From: Xanthomonas euvesicatoria pv. euvesicatoria
GTDB taxonomy: Bacteria; Pseudomonadota; Gammaproteobacteria; Xanthomonadales; Xanthomonadaceae
NCBI RefSeq assembly: GCF_020880415.1
Contig: NZ_JAJIUJ010000040.1
Span: 62,001-126,000, forward strand
DNA length: 64,000 bases
Direction: 5' to 3'
Position numbers and translations under genes: made by a program. Position 1 is the first letter of the stretch, and every line of letters starts with the position of its first letter. The notes beneath the pieces are model-generated. The model made no database searches. It was not told where the DNA came from and saw only the letters and a list, made by a program, of their open reading frames with translations. This document shows, piece after piece, positions 34,815-43,777 of the stretch.

Positions 34815-35936
34815 TCAGGATTCTAAGGCGTGACGGATCTTTCGAGCTCTGGATGCTTCGATTGACATGCTGTAGGTCTTATCGCGCTGGACCTGGAACT
34901 CCTCCAGTCTACGGCTCAGCGACTCCTTGTAGACAGCGGCTCTGCCTGACCTCACGTCGGTACCCGACGCGCCAGGCTGATCTGCCTCGAGCTCGTCGAT
35001 GGTGCGCCTGGAATGCGCATGCTTGTAGAAGTTTGCCGGCAGCAACCTGGTTCCTTTAAGCAAATAGACGCCAAGCTCGTTAAGGTGCTGACTTTCGGGA
35101 GTCATCCCCTTGATATTTCCTTTCTTTCGAAGATCTTTATGCCATTGGTCAAAGGTGCTTCTTTCCTGGTATGCCGCCAGGGCATAATCAAGAGAAAATA
35201 TGACACACCCACCGATTGACTTAAGTGCTTCCGCCTCAATCACAGCAAACGAAATTTTCCTACCGAACTGAGACGTGAGATTTTCTCTCATTTTCACGAA
35301 ACCAGGCATATGGTCCGGATTGTAAGCAGACGCAGGCTCCAATGCGATAATCGTCGTGTGTCCACTCTCGTGGTTGCGCACGTCGAACGCGACGCGATGC
35401 CATCTCCTAGGGTCTTCATCCAGCCGCACTACCGCTCTTAATGGCAATCCTGTTTTATGCCAGCGACTCAGGTCATGTAAAAACTGCCCCGGAGTGTCGA
35501 AGCTGCGCAGGTTTAGATTATTCAATCTATTGTCGTAGGAGCGGACCAGATGGGGGAGATTTTCAATGTCCATCAGCCGAAGTGACTCGCTGATGGGTTC
35601 ATTTCGCCTCAGTTGATCAAGGGTTGCGTTGGCATAGGAGACCAGGCTTGGCGGGGCTAAATGTCCGCGCGACTCCACCGCATCCGACAAGGCCTCGGCC
35701 TTCTTGCGAGGCCTTGTCGGGAGAGCGGAAAAAGCAGAGTTACTGGGCGGGGAATCCGGCGGCGGAGAGGCCGGAGGCGTAGACGCCTTACTACTGGGTG
35801 CTGAGTCAGCCTCCGGAATATGATGTTGAAAACGACTGCTGCTTGAGCCGCCCACTCCTAATGATCTGAAAAATTTCTTCATTTTTACCACCATTTTTTG
35901 TATGGATCTGAATTGCACTCTTATGGAGTCGCACAT
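34815..35936 (-). CDS. avrRxv: Type III effector AvrRxv (XopJ3), YopJ-family acetyltransferase
   Basis: A 373-residue effector of the YopJ/C55 clan, delivered into plant cells by the Hrp type III system. The catalytic triad is His180 ([10 protein letters not shown]), Glu200 (IIALEPAS) and Cys244 ([14 protein letters not shown]). The C-terminal block [15 protein letters not shown] is the YopJ cofactor (inositol hexakisphosphate) region. These residue numbers and the length fit AvrRxv, which triggers resistance in tomato line Hawaii 7998; I identify it from memory. The first 80 residues are Ser/Pro-rich and basic, as expected for a translocation signal. G+C is visibly lower than that of its neighbours and it has its own PIP box and terminator, which indicates acquisition. 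The true start may be Met19 (35882); see the finding. Confidence 0.88.
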
Positions 35937-35940
35937 ATAT

Positions 35941-35946
35941 TTATTA
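35941..35946 (-). promoter_or_regulatory. Possible -10 element of avrRxv
   Basis: TAATAA lies 33 bases after the PIP box on the minus strand, close to the YANNRT-type -10 expected 30-32 bases away, with one mismatch. Confidence 0.4.
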
Positions 35947-35979
35947 GATCGCGCTAATCGAAGAACTCGGTTTCGTTGC

Positions 35980-36004
35980 GCGAAGATCTAGGCAATAATG
36001 CGAA
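35980..36004 (-). promoter_or_regulatory. Perfect PIP box (HrpX binding site)
   Basis: On the minus strand the sequence is TTCGC-N15-TTCGC with no mismatch. HrpX binds this motif to switch on type III effectors in planta. It reads toward avrRxv and ends 43 bases before the annotated ATG. Confidence 0.92.
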
Positions 36005-36274
36005 AAGCTGAAAAACCCTGAACGAAGCACTACAGATAAGCTACACTAATTCACGCTGAAGAGTGATCTGCGCAACTGATGTTCGGTGACTAACCGACCC
36101 CAAAAAAGCCGGGCCACGGCCGTGGATTAGTCGCATTGGACGCAGCACACCTCGGGTCGACACACCGGTTGTTGCCACTGCCGCTTGGCGGCGCCATGGA
36201 GCGCCATGCGCGGCCAGCGCACCTGCACTTCGTTTCGGCATGCACGCCGTCGACAATGCGCGGATAATCGCGCG
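36005..36274. other. Region upstream of avrRxv and the helicase gene
   Basis: About 270 bases beyond the PIP box, divergent. The avrRxv side is AT-rich, and the helicase side returns to normal base composition near 36100, where a short palindrome CCACGGCCGTGG lies. No gene was recognised. Confidence 0.4.
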
Positions 36275-37567
36275 ATGTCACTGAAAGCAGATTTGCTGTC
36301 GCTACAGCTACAGCCCGTATTCGAGTCCGCGCTCGCCAGGGCCGGTGTGCATGCGCTCACGCCGATCCAGGTCGCGATGATTCCGCCGATGCTGGCCGCA
36401 CGCGACCTGATCGCCACCGCGCAGACCGGCTCGGGCAAGACCCTGGCGTATGCCTTGCCGCTGCTGCTGCAGCGCCTGCAGGCGCCGGAACAGGCGCCGC
36501 GCGTGCTGGGCGGGCTGATCCTGGTACCGACGCGTGAGCTGGTCGCGCAGGTCGCGCAGACCCTGCTGTCGCTGGCCGCCGCCTTGCCGCGACGGCTGAA
36601 GATCGTCGCCGCCACCGGCGGTGAAGCCATCAATCCGCAGCTGATGGCCTTGCGCGGTGGCGCCGACATCGTCATCGCCACCCCGGGGCGGCTGCTGGAC
36701 CTGGTGACGCACAATGCGCTGCGCCTCTCGCAGGTAAGCACGCTGGTGCTGGACGAAGCCGATCGCCTGCTCGACCTGGGCTTTGGCGCCGAGCTCGATC
36801 GCATCCTGGCCTTGCTGCCGGCGCAGCGGCAAAGCGTGCTGGTCTCGGCCACCTTCCCAGCCGCCATCGCGTCGCTGGCCAAGCGTCGCCTGCGCGATCC
36901 GTTGCGCATCACCCACGACGCCATGCCCGAACAGGCACCGTCGATCACGCAACGCGCCATCGCAGTGGATGCCGGCCAACGTACGCAGCTGCTGCGTCAC
37001 CTGCTGCTGGAACACGGATGGCCGCAACTGCTGGTCTTCGTCGCCAGCCGCCACGGCGCCGACAAGGTTGCCGAGAAACTAAGCAAGACCGGCATCGCCG
37101 CCTTGCCGCTGCACGGCGAATTGAGCCAGGGCCGCCGCGAACGCACGCTGCGCGCCTTCAAACAGGCGGACGTGCAGGTGCTGGTGGCCACCGACCTGGC
37201 CGGGCGCGGCATCGACATCGACGCCTTGCCGGCCGTGCTCAATTACGACCTGCCCCGCTCCACTGTCGACTACACCCACCGCATCGGCCGCACCGCACGC
37301 GCCGGTGCCAGCGGCGTGGCGATCAGCTTCGTCACGGCAGACAGCGCCCAGCAGTGGCGGCTGATCGAAAAACGCCAGGGCCTGCGCGTGCCGACCAGCG
37401 TGATCGAAGGGTTCGAGCCAACCCCGGTCCAGGCGCCTGCCCCCGACCATGCGCCCGGCGCAGCGGTGCGTGCAGCGGATGACAACGGCGGCATCAAGGG
37501 CAAGCGGCCGAGCAAGAAGGACAAATTACGTGCCGCGGCGCAGGCGCAGGCTGGCAAGCCAGGCTGA
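36275..37567 (+). CDS. DEAD-box ATP-dependent RNA helicase, RhlE-like
   Basis: A 430-residue helicase that unwinds short RNA duplexes, usually in ribosome assembly or RNA decay. All motifs are present in order: Q motif (HALTPIQ), AQTGSGKT, PTRELVAQ, TPGR, VLDEADRLLDLG, SAT, then in the second RecA domain LVFVASRHGAD, VATDLAGRGIDI and HRIGRTARAG. The C-terminal tail (about 385-430) is basic with GKRPSKKDKLR. This order and the short tail fit the RhlE subfamily. ATG 36275 is chosen because the residues before it in this frame are random-looking, and the protein then begins 23 residues before the Q motif. Confidence 0.93.
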   Translation: MSLKADLLSLQLQPVFESALARAGVHALTPIQVAMIPPMLAARDLIATAQTGSGKTLAYALPLLLQRLQAPEQAPRVLGGLILVPTRELVAQVAQTLLSLAAALPRRLKIVAATGGEAINPQLMALRGGADIVIATPGRLLDLVTHNALRLSQVSTLVLDEADRLLDLGFGAELDRILALLPAQRQSVLVSATFPAAIASLAKRRLRDPLRITHDAMPEQAPSITQRAIAVDAGQRTQLLRHLLLEHGWPQLLVFVASRHGADKVAEKLSKTGIAALPLHGELSQGRRERTLRAFKQADVQVLVATDLAGRGIDIDALPAVLNYDLPRSTVDYTHRIGRTARAGASGVAISFVTADSAQQWRLIEKRQGLRVPTSVIEGFEPTPVQAPAPDHAPGAAVRAADDNGGIKGKRPSKKDKLRAAAQAQAGKPG

Positions 37568-38003
37568 GAGTAGCGAACGCATCGTCGCGAGCAGTCTTAG
37601 CACCGGCGCGTGATGACTGCGCCCACACCGCCGCACTGCAGCGCGGGCTGGCCTGGCAACCGCCCGCCTCGGCAGCCGAAAGCGCTCAGCATGCCTAAGC
37701 CGCAACCGCCCAGCAAAACGCTCTGGCGCAACAGCAGTCGGCCAGCCACGGCCCGCTCGAACCGCTGCGTCCGAGCGGCAAGTGCCCGCTACCAAGCACC
37801 AGCAGGGTTGGCCGGTGGCAGCGTCCCCGTCGCTTCGCCAACAAGGGCGCTCGCCAGCGTCAAGGCACCGCAGGCCTCCTGCACCCCTGCCAGTTGCCAT
37901 CCGCAACGCGCGAGGCCTGGCTCGTCCATGCGATACGGTCGACAATCCGCCAGCAACTGCTCGTTCCGCAGCGGTGCGCCGCCGACGGGACGACGATCAA
38001 ACC
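37568..38003. other. Noncoding region after the helicase gene
   Basis: About 435 bases between convergent genes. Short frames exist on both strands, none convincing. No terminator hairpin with a T run was seen. Confidence 0.4.
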
Positions 38004-38339
38004 TCAATCCTGCTCGAAATCCAGTTCGCCATCACCGAACGCATGATCGCTCTGCGCGCGTGGCGTGCGCTTGCCCGGCTTGCGCAGGATTTCGACGAAG
38101 AACTGCTCGCCACCGTCGGCGACGAGTGCGTTGATCGAGCGGATCAGCTCGGCCGGCGGCAGTGCCACGGCGCTGGCTTCATCCACACCGAAGCGCATCT
38201 CGAAGTCCCAGTAGTCCGCGCCGGCCGGCAGCTCCTTGCGGCGCTCGCGGCGGATGTACTTGCGGATATCGTGCTTGCTGGATTCCAGCAGACGATCGCG
38301 GTTCTTGCCTTCGAGGTTGAGCTGGTAGGTCTTGCGCAT
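38004..38339 (-). CDS. DUF6172-like conserved protein
   Basis: A 111-residue small soluble protein. It opens MRKTYQLNLEGKNRDRLLESSKHDIRKYIRRERRK (in part), a basic N-terminal region, then PAGADYWDFEMRFG, LPPAELIRSINAL and EQFFVEILRKPGKR, a pattern I associate with the DUF6172 family of gamma- and betaproteobacteria. The function of that family is unknown; the basic first third suggests nucleic acid or ribosome contact. ATG 38339 is taken because it starts the conserved region; the frame is open further upstream without recognisable sequence. Confidence 0.75.
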   Translation of the reverse strand: MRKTYQLNLEGKNRDRLLESSKHDIRKYIRRERRKELPAGADYWDFEMRFGVDEASAVALPPAELIRSINALVADGGEQFFVEILRKPGKRTPRAQSDHAFGDGELDFEQD

Positions 38340-38517
38340 GGCGACATCGGTGGTGGGGACTGGCCGCCTATTGTGAGGCCAAGGCGGCATCCTCGGTGAA
38401 TCCAGCATCAAGTGGCGCTGCAGAACCGCCAAATGGCGGCATGCGCGCCTGGACTGACGCAATCGCGCCGTACGGCCCACCCCTGCGTTCACGGCCGCAT
38501 CGACGCCCTGACGCATC

Positions 38518-39324
38518 TCACCGCAGCCCGAGCTGCTTGCGCAGGCTGCCGTCCACCGCGCTGGCGGGCAGGAACCGGCGCAGCTTGCTCAGCAGCGATG
38601 CCTGCCCGGCGGGTGTGCGGCGCATGCGCCACCTGCCCAGCGCCGCCTCCACCACGGTGGCGGCCACGCCATGCGGTTCCGGCGCGGTGTCGATGCTGTG
38701 CGTGACTGCCCGCGCCACCACGCCACGCTCGCGGTCGTAACCGGCAATGGTGGCCTGCACCACCGGCGAATTGCTGCCCAGGCTGGTTTTCGTATACGCA
38801 GGCTCCACCAGCGTCACGCGAATGCCGAATTGACGCAGCTCGTGATCCAGCGTTTCCGACAGCCCTTCCACCGCATGTTTGGAGGCGGCATACACGCCCA
38901 TGTACGGCGCCGGCAGGAACCCCAGCACCGAGCTGACATTGACGATGCGGCCCTGGCCGCGTGCACGCATGTGCGGCAGCACGGCCTGCACGGTGCGCAG
39001 GATGCCGAGTAGGTTGATGTCGAATAATGCGGCCGCTTCGTCGACGCTGGTTTCTTCAATGGCACCGACAAGATTGGTGCCTGCGTTATTGACCAGCACA
39101 TCGATGCGGCCCGCGCGGGCGATGATGCCATCGACCGCACGCTGCACCGAAGCGGCATCGCGGATATCCATTTCCACCAGCTCCACGGCCGTCAACGGTG
39201 TGGCACCGGCCAGGTGACGCACGCTGCCGTAAACGATGCAGCCGGCTCGGGCGAAGTGTTCTGCGGCGGCACGGCCAATGCCGGACGACACGCCCGTGAT
39301 CAGCACAACGGTCTGCTGTTGCAT
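38518..39324 (-). CDS. Short-chain dehydrogenase/reductase
   Basis: A 268-residue classical SDR. The cofactor loop is LITGVSSGIGRAAAEHF, followed by VNNAGTNLVGAIEE, the Ser of the catalytic triad in NVSSVLGFLPAP, and YAASKHAVEG with Tyr and Lys. The residue after the first beta strand pair (YGSVRHLAG) suggests NADPH. The C-terminal part is longer than a minimal SDR and ends in a basic tail. The substrate cannot be told. ATG 39324 begins MQQQTVVLITG, the normal SDR N-terminus. It lies 132 bases downstream of the RND pump gene on the same strand and may be read from the same promoter. Confidence 0.88.
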   Translation of the reverse strand: MQQQTVVLITGVSSGIGRAAAEHFARAGCIVYGSVRHLAGATPLTAVELVEMDIRDAASVQRAVDGIIARAGRIDVLVNNAGTNLVGAIEETSVDEAAALFDINLLGILRTVQAVLPHMRARGQGRIVNVSSVLGFLPAPYMGVYAASKHAVEGLSETLDHELRQFGIRVTLVEPAYTKTSLGSNSPVVQATIAGYDRERGVVARAVTHSIDTAPEPHGVAATVVEAALGRWRMRRTPAGQASLLSKLRRFLPASAVDGSLRKQLGLR

Positions 39325-39456
39325 TGCGGTTCCTTCAATCAAGAGAAAGACATCGGCGATACGCGTGCGGCCTGCAGGGCATGCGTTCGGAAGGTGGTGA
39401 CGATGGCGCACGACATTGCGCTGCGACGGCACCGTGGCCACCGTCGCAGAAGTGCT

Positions 39457-42400
39457 TCATGCAGGCCGGGCAATGTCCGGTGCGTTATTCCCTTTGCCGG
39501 GATCGGGCCGGATCTTGAACCAGATCGAATACATCGCCGGCAGGAACACCAGGGTCAAAACGGTGCCGGCCAACGTGCCGCCGATCAGCGTGTAGGCCAA
39601 GGTGCCCCAGAACACGGAATGGGTGAGTGGAATGAATGCCAGGATCGCCGCCAGTGCCGTCAGAATCACCGGACGCGCACGCTGCACGGTGGCTTCCACC
39701 AACGCATGGAACGGATCCAGACCCTCGGCTTCGTTGTGATGGATCTGTCCGATCAGGATCAGCGTGTTGCGCATCAGGATGCCCGACAGCGCAATCAATC
39801 CCACCAGCGCATTGATGCCGAACGGCTGCTGGAACAGGATCAAGGTCGGCACCACGCCGATCAGGCCGAGCGGGCTGGTGAGAAACACCATCACCATCGC
39901 CGAGATCGAGCGCACCTGCAGGATGATGATGAGCAACGTGGCCGCCAGCATGATGGGGAACAGCGGCAGCATCGCGGCGGTGGCCTTGCCGGACTCCTCG
40001 ATGGAGCCGGCCTCCTTGATCTGATATCCGCTGGGCAGTTTGTCGATGATCGGCTGCAGCTGCCTGGTGATCGCAGCCGAGACATCCGGCGGCTGCAGCG
40101 TGTCGTCGACATCGCCGCCCACCGTGATGGTCGGCACGCGATCGCGGCGCCGCATGACCGGCTCTTCCATCCGCACATCCACCTTACCTACCTGCGACAG
40201 CGGGACGCGTTGGCCGTTGCCGCCGGCCAGGGTGAAGTCGGCGATGCGTGCCGGATCCAGACGGGTATCGCCGGCCGACCGCGCCACCACCTGCACGCTG
40301 CGGATATCCTCGCGCACCAGCGTGGTCGGCACGCCGCTGAGCAGGAACTGCAACTGCTGGGCGACCGCGGCCGAGGTCAGCCCCACCGCCTGCAGGCGAT
40401 CCTGGTCCAGGCTGAAATGCAGGGTCGGTGTGCGCACGCCCCAGTCGGTATTGACGGTGCGCAGCATCAGGCTGTCCTGCATCACCTGCATGACCTGCGC
40501 AGCGATGCCGCGCAGCACCGTCGGGTCCGGGCCGCTCACCCGGTAGGCGACCGGAAACTTCGAATACGGGCCGAAGGTCAATTGCGTCACGCGCACGCGC
40601 GCTTCCGGTGCCAGGCCTTGCGCGATCGCCTCACGCAAGCGCAGCTTCAACGCATCGCGCTCGTGCTGGTCGTCGGTGCGCACCACGATCTTGGCGAACG
40701 AGGGGTCCGGCAGTTCCGGACCCATCGCCAGGAAAAAGCGCGGCGCGCCCTGACCGATGTAGGCGGTCACGATCTTTGCTTCCTTCTGCTTGGACAGCCA
40801 GTCTTCCACCTTGGCGGCCGCCGTGCTGGTCTGGTTGATCGAGGTGCCGTACGGCAGCTGCACTTCCACCAGCACTTCGGGCCGGTCGGAGATCGGGAAG
40901 AACTGCTTCTTGACCATGCCCATGCCCACGACCGCCAGCACGAACAGCCCCACCACGGACCCTGCGACCAGCCACTTGCGGGCAATGACGCGACCCAGCG
41001 CCTGGCGGAAGCGGTTGTAGCGCGGCGTGTTGTAGATCGCTGCGTGGCCGCCTTCGACCTTCTTCAGGTCGGGAAGCATCTTCACGCCCAGATACGGCGT
41101 GAACACCACCGCCACCACCCACGACACGATCAACGCAATGCCCACGATCCAGAACATGTTGCTGGTGTATTCGCCGGCCGTGGAAGCAGCAAATCCGTTC
41201 GGCATGAAGCCCACCGCGGTGACCAGGGTGCCGGACAACATCGGTGCGGCGGTGTGGCTCCAGGCATACGCCGAGGCGGCAACGCGGCTATAGCCTTCTT
41301 CCATTTTCACCACCATCATCTCGATGGCGATGATGGCGTCGTCGACCAGCAAGCCCAGCGCCAGGATCAGCGAGCCCAGCGTGATTCGGTCGAAATTCTT
41401 GCCAGTCGCCAGCATCACCACGAACACTGCTGCCAGCGTCAGCGGCACGGCTGCCGCCACCACGATGCCCACGCGCCAGCCCATGCTGACGAAGCACACC
41501 AGCATCACCACCAGCAACGCGACGAAAAACTTGGTCATGAACTCGCCGACCGACGCATCGATGTTGACGGCCTGGTCGGTGACCTTGCTCAGACGCATGC
41601 CCAGCGGCAGTTCGGCATTGATCGCCCCCACTTCGGCGTCGAGCGATTTGCCCAGATCCAGGCCATTCCAGCCATCGCGCATGATGATGCCCAGCAACAA
41701 CGCCGGTTCGCCGCCGCTGCGGATCATGAAGGTGGACGGATCTTCGTAGCCGCGTTTGACGGTGGCGATATCGGACAATTTCAGCGTGCGGCCCTGCACG
41801 ACCAACGGGGTGTCGCGGATCTTCTGCAGGCTATCGAGCGCACCATCCAGGCGAATGAACACCTGTGGCCCGCGCGTTTCCACCGAGCCGGCCGCATTCA
41901 ACGCGTTTTGCGCGTTGAGTGCGGCAAACACGTCCTGCGGACTGACCCCCAGCGTGGCCAGACGCTCATGCGAGAACTCGACAAAGATGCGCTCGGGTTG
42001 CTCGCCGATGATGTTGACCTTCTTGACGCCCGGCACGTGCAGGATGCGCTGGCGCAGGGTCTCGGCATCGCGTGCCAGCAAGCGCTGCGGCTCGCCCTTT
42101 GCCTTGAGCGCGAACAGCGCAAAGGTGACGTCGGCATATTCGTCGTTGATCAGCGGCCCGATCACGCCGGCCGGCAAGTTGGCCACTTCATCGCCGGCCT
42201 TCTTGCGCGCCTGATAGAACTGCTCCTGCACCTCCCCAGGCGGGGTACTGTCCATCAAGGTCAGCGTCGTAAACGCAAGACCCGGGCGCGTGTAGGTTTC
42301 GGTACGGTCGTACCAGCGCAATTCCTGCATGCGCTTTTCGAGTTTCTCGGCCACCTGGTCCTGCATTTCCTGCGGCGTGGCACCGGGCCAGGCGGTCACG

Positions 42401-42555
42401 ATCGTCATCACCTTGATGGTGAATGCCGGGTCCTCGGCACGACCGAGCTTGAGAAACGCCACCAGGCCGGCCAGCGAGATCAGGAAGATCAGAAACAGCG
42501 TGATGGAGCGCTCGCGCACGGCAAGCGCCGAGAGATTGAACCGGCCCTCGCTCAC
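39457..42555 (-). CDS. RND efflux pump permease (AcrB/MexB family)
   Basis: A 1032-residue inner-membrane proton-driven pump with 12 spans and two large periplasmic loops. The N-terminus (LSALAVRERSITLFLIFLIS) is that of the short-headed RND class; WPGATPQEMQDQVAEKLE follows. The proton-relay helix 4 has the paired acids in LGLLVDDAIIAIEM. The second half repeats the layout (LIGVVPTLILFQQPFGI, LIALSGILMRN). Within RND it looks like the hydrophobe/amphiphile group whose members resemble MexK/TriC or VmeD. The start overlaps the adaptor stop by four bases. Substrates probably include toxic hydrophobic compounds, perhaps plant phenolics. Confidence 0.93.
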   Translation of the reverse strand: MSEGRFNLSALAVRERSITLFLIFLISLAGLVAFLKLGRAEDPAFTIKVMTIVTAWPGATPQEMQDQVAEKLEKRMQELRWYDRTETYTRPGLAFTTLTLMDSTPPGEVQEQFYQARKKAGDEVANLPAGVIGPLINDEYADVTFALFALKAKGEPQRLLARDAETLRQRILHVPGVKKVNIIGEQPERIFVEFSHERLATLGVSPQDVFAALNAQNALNAAGSVETRGPQVFIRLDGALDSLQKIRDTPLVVQGRTLKLSDIATVKRGYEDPSTFMIRSGGEPALLLGIIMRDGWNGLDLGKSLDAEVGAINAELPLGMRLSKVTDQAVNIDASVGEFMTKFFVALLVVMLVCFVSMGWRVGIVVAAAVPLTLAAVFVVMLATGKNFDRITLGSLILALGLLVDDAIIAIEMMVVKMEEGYSRVAASAYAWSHTAAPMLSGTLVTAVGFMPNGFAASTAGEYTSNMFWIVGIALIVSWVVAVVFTPYLGVKMLPDLKKVEGGHAAIYNTPRYNRFRQALGRVIARKWLVAGSVVGLFVLAVVGMGMVKKQFFPISDRPEVLVEVQLPYGTSINQTSTAAAKVEDWLSKQKEAKIVTAYIGQGAPRFFLAMGPELPDPSFAKIVVRTDDQHERDALKLRLREAIAQGLAPEARVRVTQLTFGPYSKFPVAYRVSGPDPTVLRGIAAQVMQVMQDSLMLRTVNTDWGVRTPTLHFSLDQDRLQAVGLTSAAVAQQLQFLLSGVPTTLVREDIRSVQVVARSAGDTRLDPARIADFTLAGGNGQRVPLSQVGKVDVRMEEPVMRRRDRVPTITVGGDVDDTLQPPDVSAAITRQLQPIIDKLPSGYQIKEAGSIEESGKATAAMLPLFPIMLAATLLIIILQVRSISAMVMVFLTSPLGLIGVVPTLILFQQPFGINALVGLIALSGILMRNTLILIGQIHHNEAEGLDPFHALVEATVQRARPVILTALAAILAFIPLTHSVFWGTLAYTLIGGTLAGTVLTLVFLPAMYSIWFKIRPDPGKGNNAPDIARPA

Positions 42556-43700
42556 GGCTGCGCTCCTGCCGCCTTGGCGGTGCTGCCAGCGGTGGCCGCG
42601 CTGCTACCGGCCACGCCTTCGCCGGCAATGCGTACCTGCTCGCCTTCGCGCAACAGATGCGCCCCCAACGCCACGATGCGCTCGCCGCGTGCCAGCTTGC
42701 CGGCCACGTTGGCGTGGTCATCGTCCAGGCCCAGCACCGTCACCGGCCGCCAGCTCACCCTGGTCGGGTTGCCGGCAATCACCCACACGCCCGGCCCCTT
42801 GCCGGCGTCGAACAGCGCGGCCAGCGGTACCTGCAGGCCGGCCTGGTTCCCGGAGGCGGTGCCGCCGGGGACGCGCACGCTGACCGTGGTGCCGAGCGGT
42901 GCCTGTGCGAGCGCGCCGTCCAGCACGTAGCGTGCCTCGAAGGTGCGGGTGAGCCGGTCGGCGCTCTCGGACAGCTGGCGCAAGGTGGCCGGCACGGTGA
43001 CGGCGGCGTTGCCGAACAGCGTGGCTTGGGCCACCGAGCCGACCTGCGGGCGCAGAGTTTCCGGCAGCTGGATCACCGCTTCGCGCGGGCCGGCGTGCGC
43101 CAGCCGCACCACCGGCTGCCCGGCCGCAACCACCTGGCCCGGCTCGACCAGCGTTTCCATCACCACGCCGTCGGCGTCGGCCGCCAGGTCGGTGTAGCGG
43201 TTGGCGTTGCGCGCCACGTCAGCCTGGGCCTGGGCGGCGCTCAGCTGCGCCCTGGCCGCATCGGCGGCTGCCTTGATCTGGTCGTAGGCCGAAGCCGAGA
43301 TGGCGCCGGTACCGCGCAGGTCGCGGTACCGGGCTTCATCTTCGGCGGTCTGCTGCGCCCGGGCGCGCGCGGCGGCCACCGTGTCCTGCTGCGCACGCGC
43401 AGCCAGTTGCAGATCCGCCGGGTCGATACGCATCAGCGGTTGCCCGCGCTTGACGCTCTGCCCGGCATCGACCAGCCGCTCGGACACCTTGCCGGCCACC
43501 CGGAACCCCAGGTCGCTCTGCACGCGCGCCGCTACCGTGCCGGAGAAGGTGCGCACCGCAGCGCTGGCATCGCCAGCCGTGGCAACCCGCACCCGCGGCG
43601 CGGCGGTCCGTGGATCGGGCTGCGCCTTGCCGCCGCAGGCGCTCAGCGCCAGCGGCAAGACACAGAGGAAGGTAAAGGCGACAAGGCGGCAGCGACGCAT
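42552..43700 (-). CDS. RND periplasmic adaptor (membrane fusion) lipoprotein
   Basis: A 382-residue adaptor that joins pump and outer-membrane factor. It has a signal ending in the lipobox ALSAC (Cys22), then the barrel-sandwich halves around a coiled-coil hairpin: VQSDLGFRVAGKVSERLVD, GQSVKRGQPLMRID, the helices rich in Ala/Gln (ARAQQTAEDEARYRDL and AARAQLSAAQAQADVARN), and VMETLVEPGQVVAAGQPV. The C-terminus is rich in Ala/Gly. ATG 43700 follows CGGGA. An operator palindrome (43743-43770) lies 43 bases upstream, between this gene and tetR. Confidence 0.92.
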   Translation of the reverse strand: MRRCRLVAFTFLCVLPLALSACGGKAQPDPRTAAPRVRVATAGDASAAVRTFSGTVAARVQSDLGFRVAGKVSERLVDAGQSVKRGQPLMRIDPADLQLAARAQQDTVAAARARAQQTAEDEARYRDLRGTGAISASAYDQIKAAADAARAQLSAAQAQADVARNANRYTDLAADADGVVMETLVEPGQVVAAGQPVVRLAHAGPREAVIQLPETLRPQVGSVAQATLFGNAAVTVPATLRQLSESADRLTRTFEARYVLDGALAQAPLGTTVSVRVPGGTASGNQAGLQVPLAALFDAGKGPGVWVIAGNPTRVSWRPVTVLGLDDDHANVAGKLARGERIVALGAHLLREGEQVRIAGEGVAGSSAATAGSTAKAAGAQP

Positions 43701-43742
43701 GGCAATCCCGGAGCGATCGGATGAAGGCTCGCATCCTGAGAC

Positions 43743-43770
43743 TTGTGACTAAATCAGTCAATAGTCACAA
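43743..43770. promoter_or_regulatory. TetR operator upstream of the adaptor gene
   Basis: TTGTGACT-N12-AGTCACAA is a perfect inverted repeat of eight-base arms. The spacer holds a third AGTCA copy (TGACT-N5-AGTCA). The core GTGACT-N12-AGTCAC is identical to the site at 44431-44458. Confidence 0.75.
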
Positions 43771-43777
43771 ATATTTT

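Noticed and set aside
36085-36124. CCACGGCCGTGG palindrome next to an A run upstream of the helicase gene, considered as a terminator
   Set aside because: The A run is not adjacent to the stem on the strand where it would be needed and no gene ends there.
37568-38003. Frames on both strands after the helicase gene as possible small genes
   Set aside because: Arg/Ala-rich sequence without ribosome binding sites or similarity to any family I know.
39214-42930. Plus-strand open frame of 1238 codons opposite the RND pump
   Set aside because: Composition rich in His, Gln and Arg with no domain pattern; the pump and adaptor on the minus strand account for the DNA.
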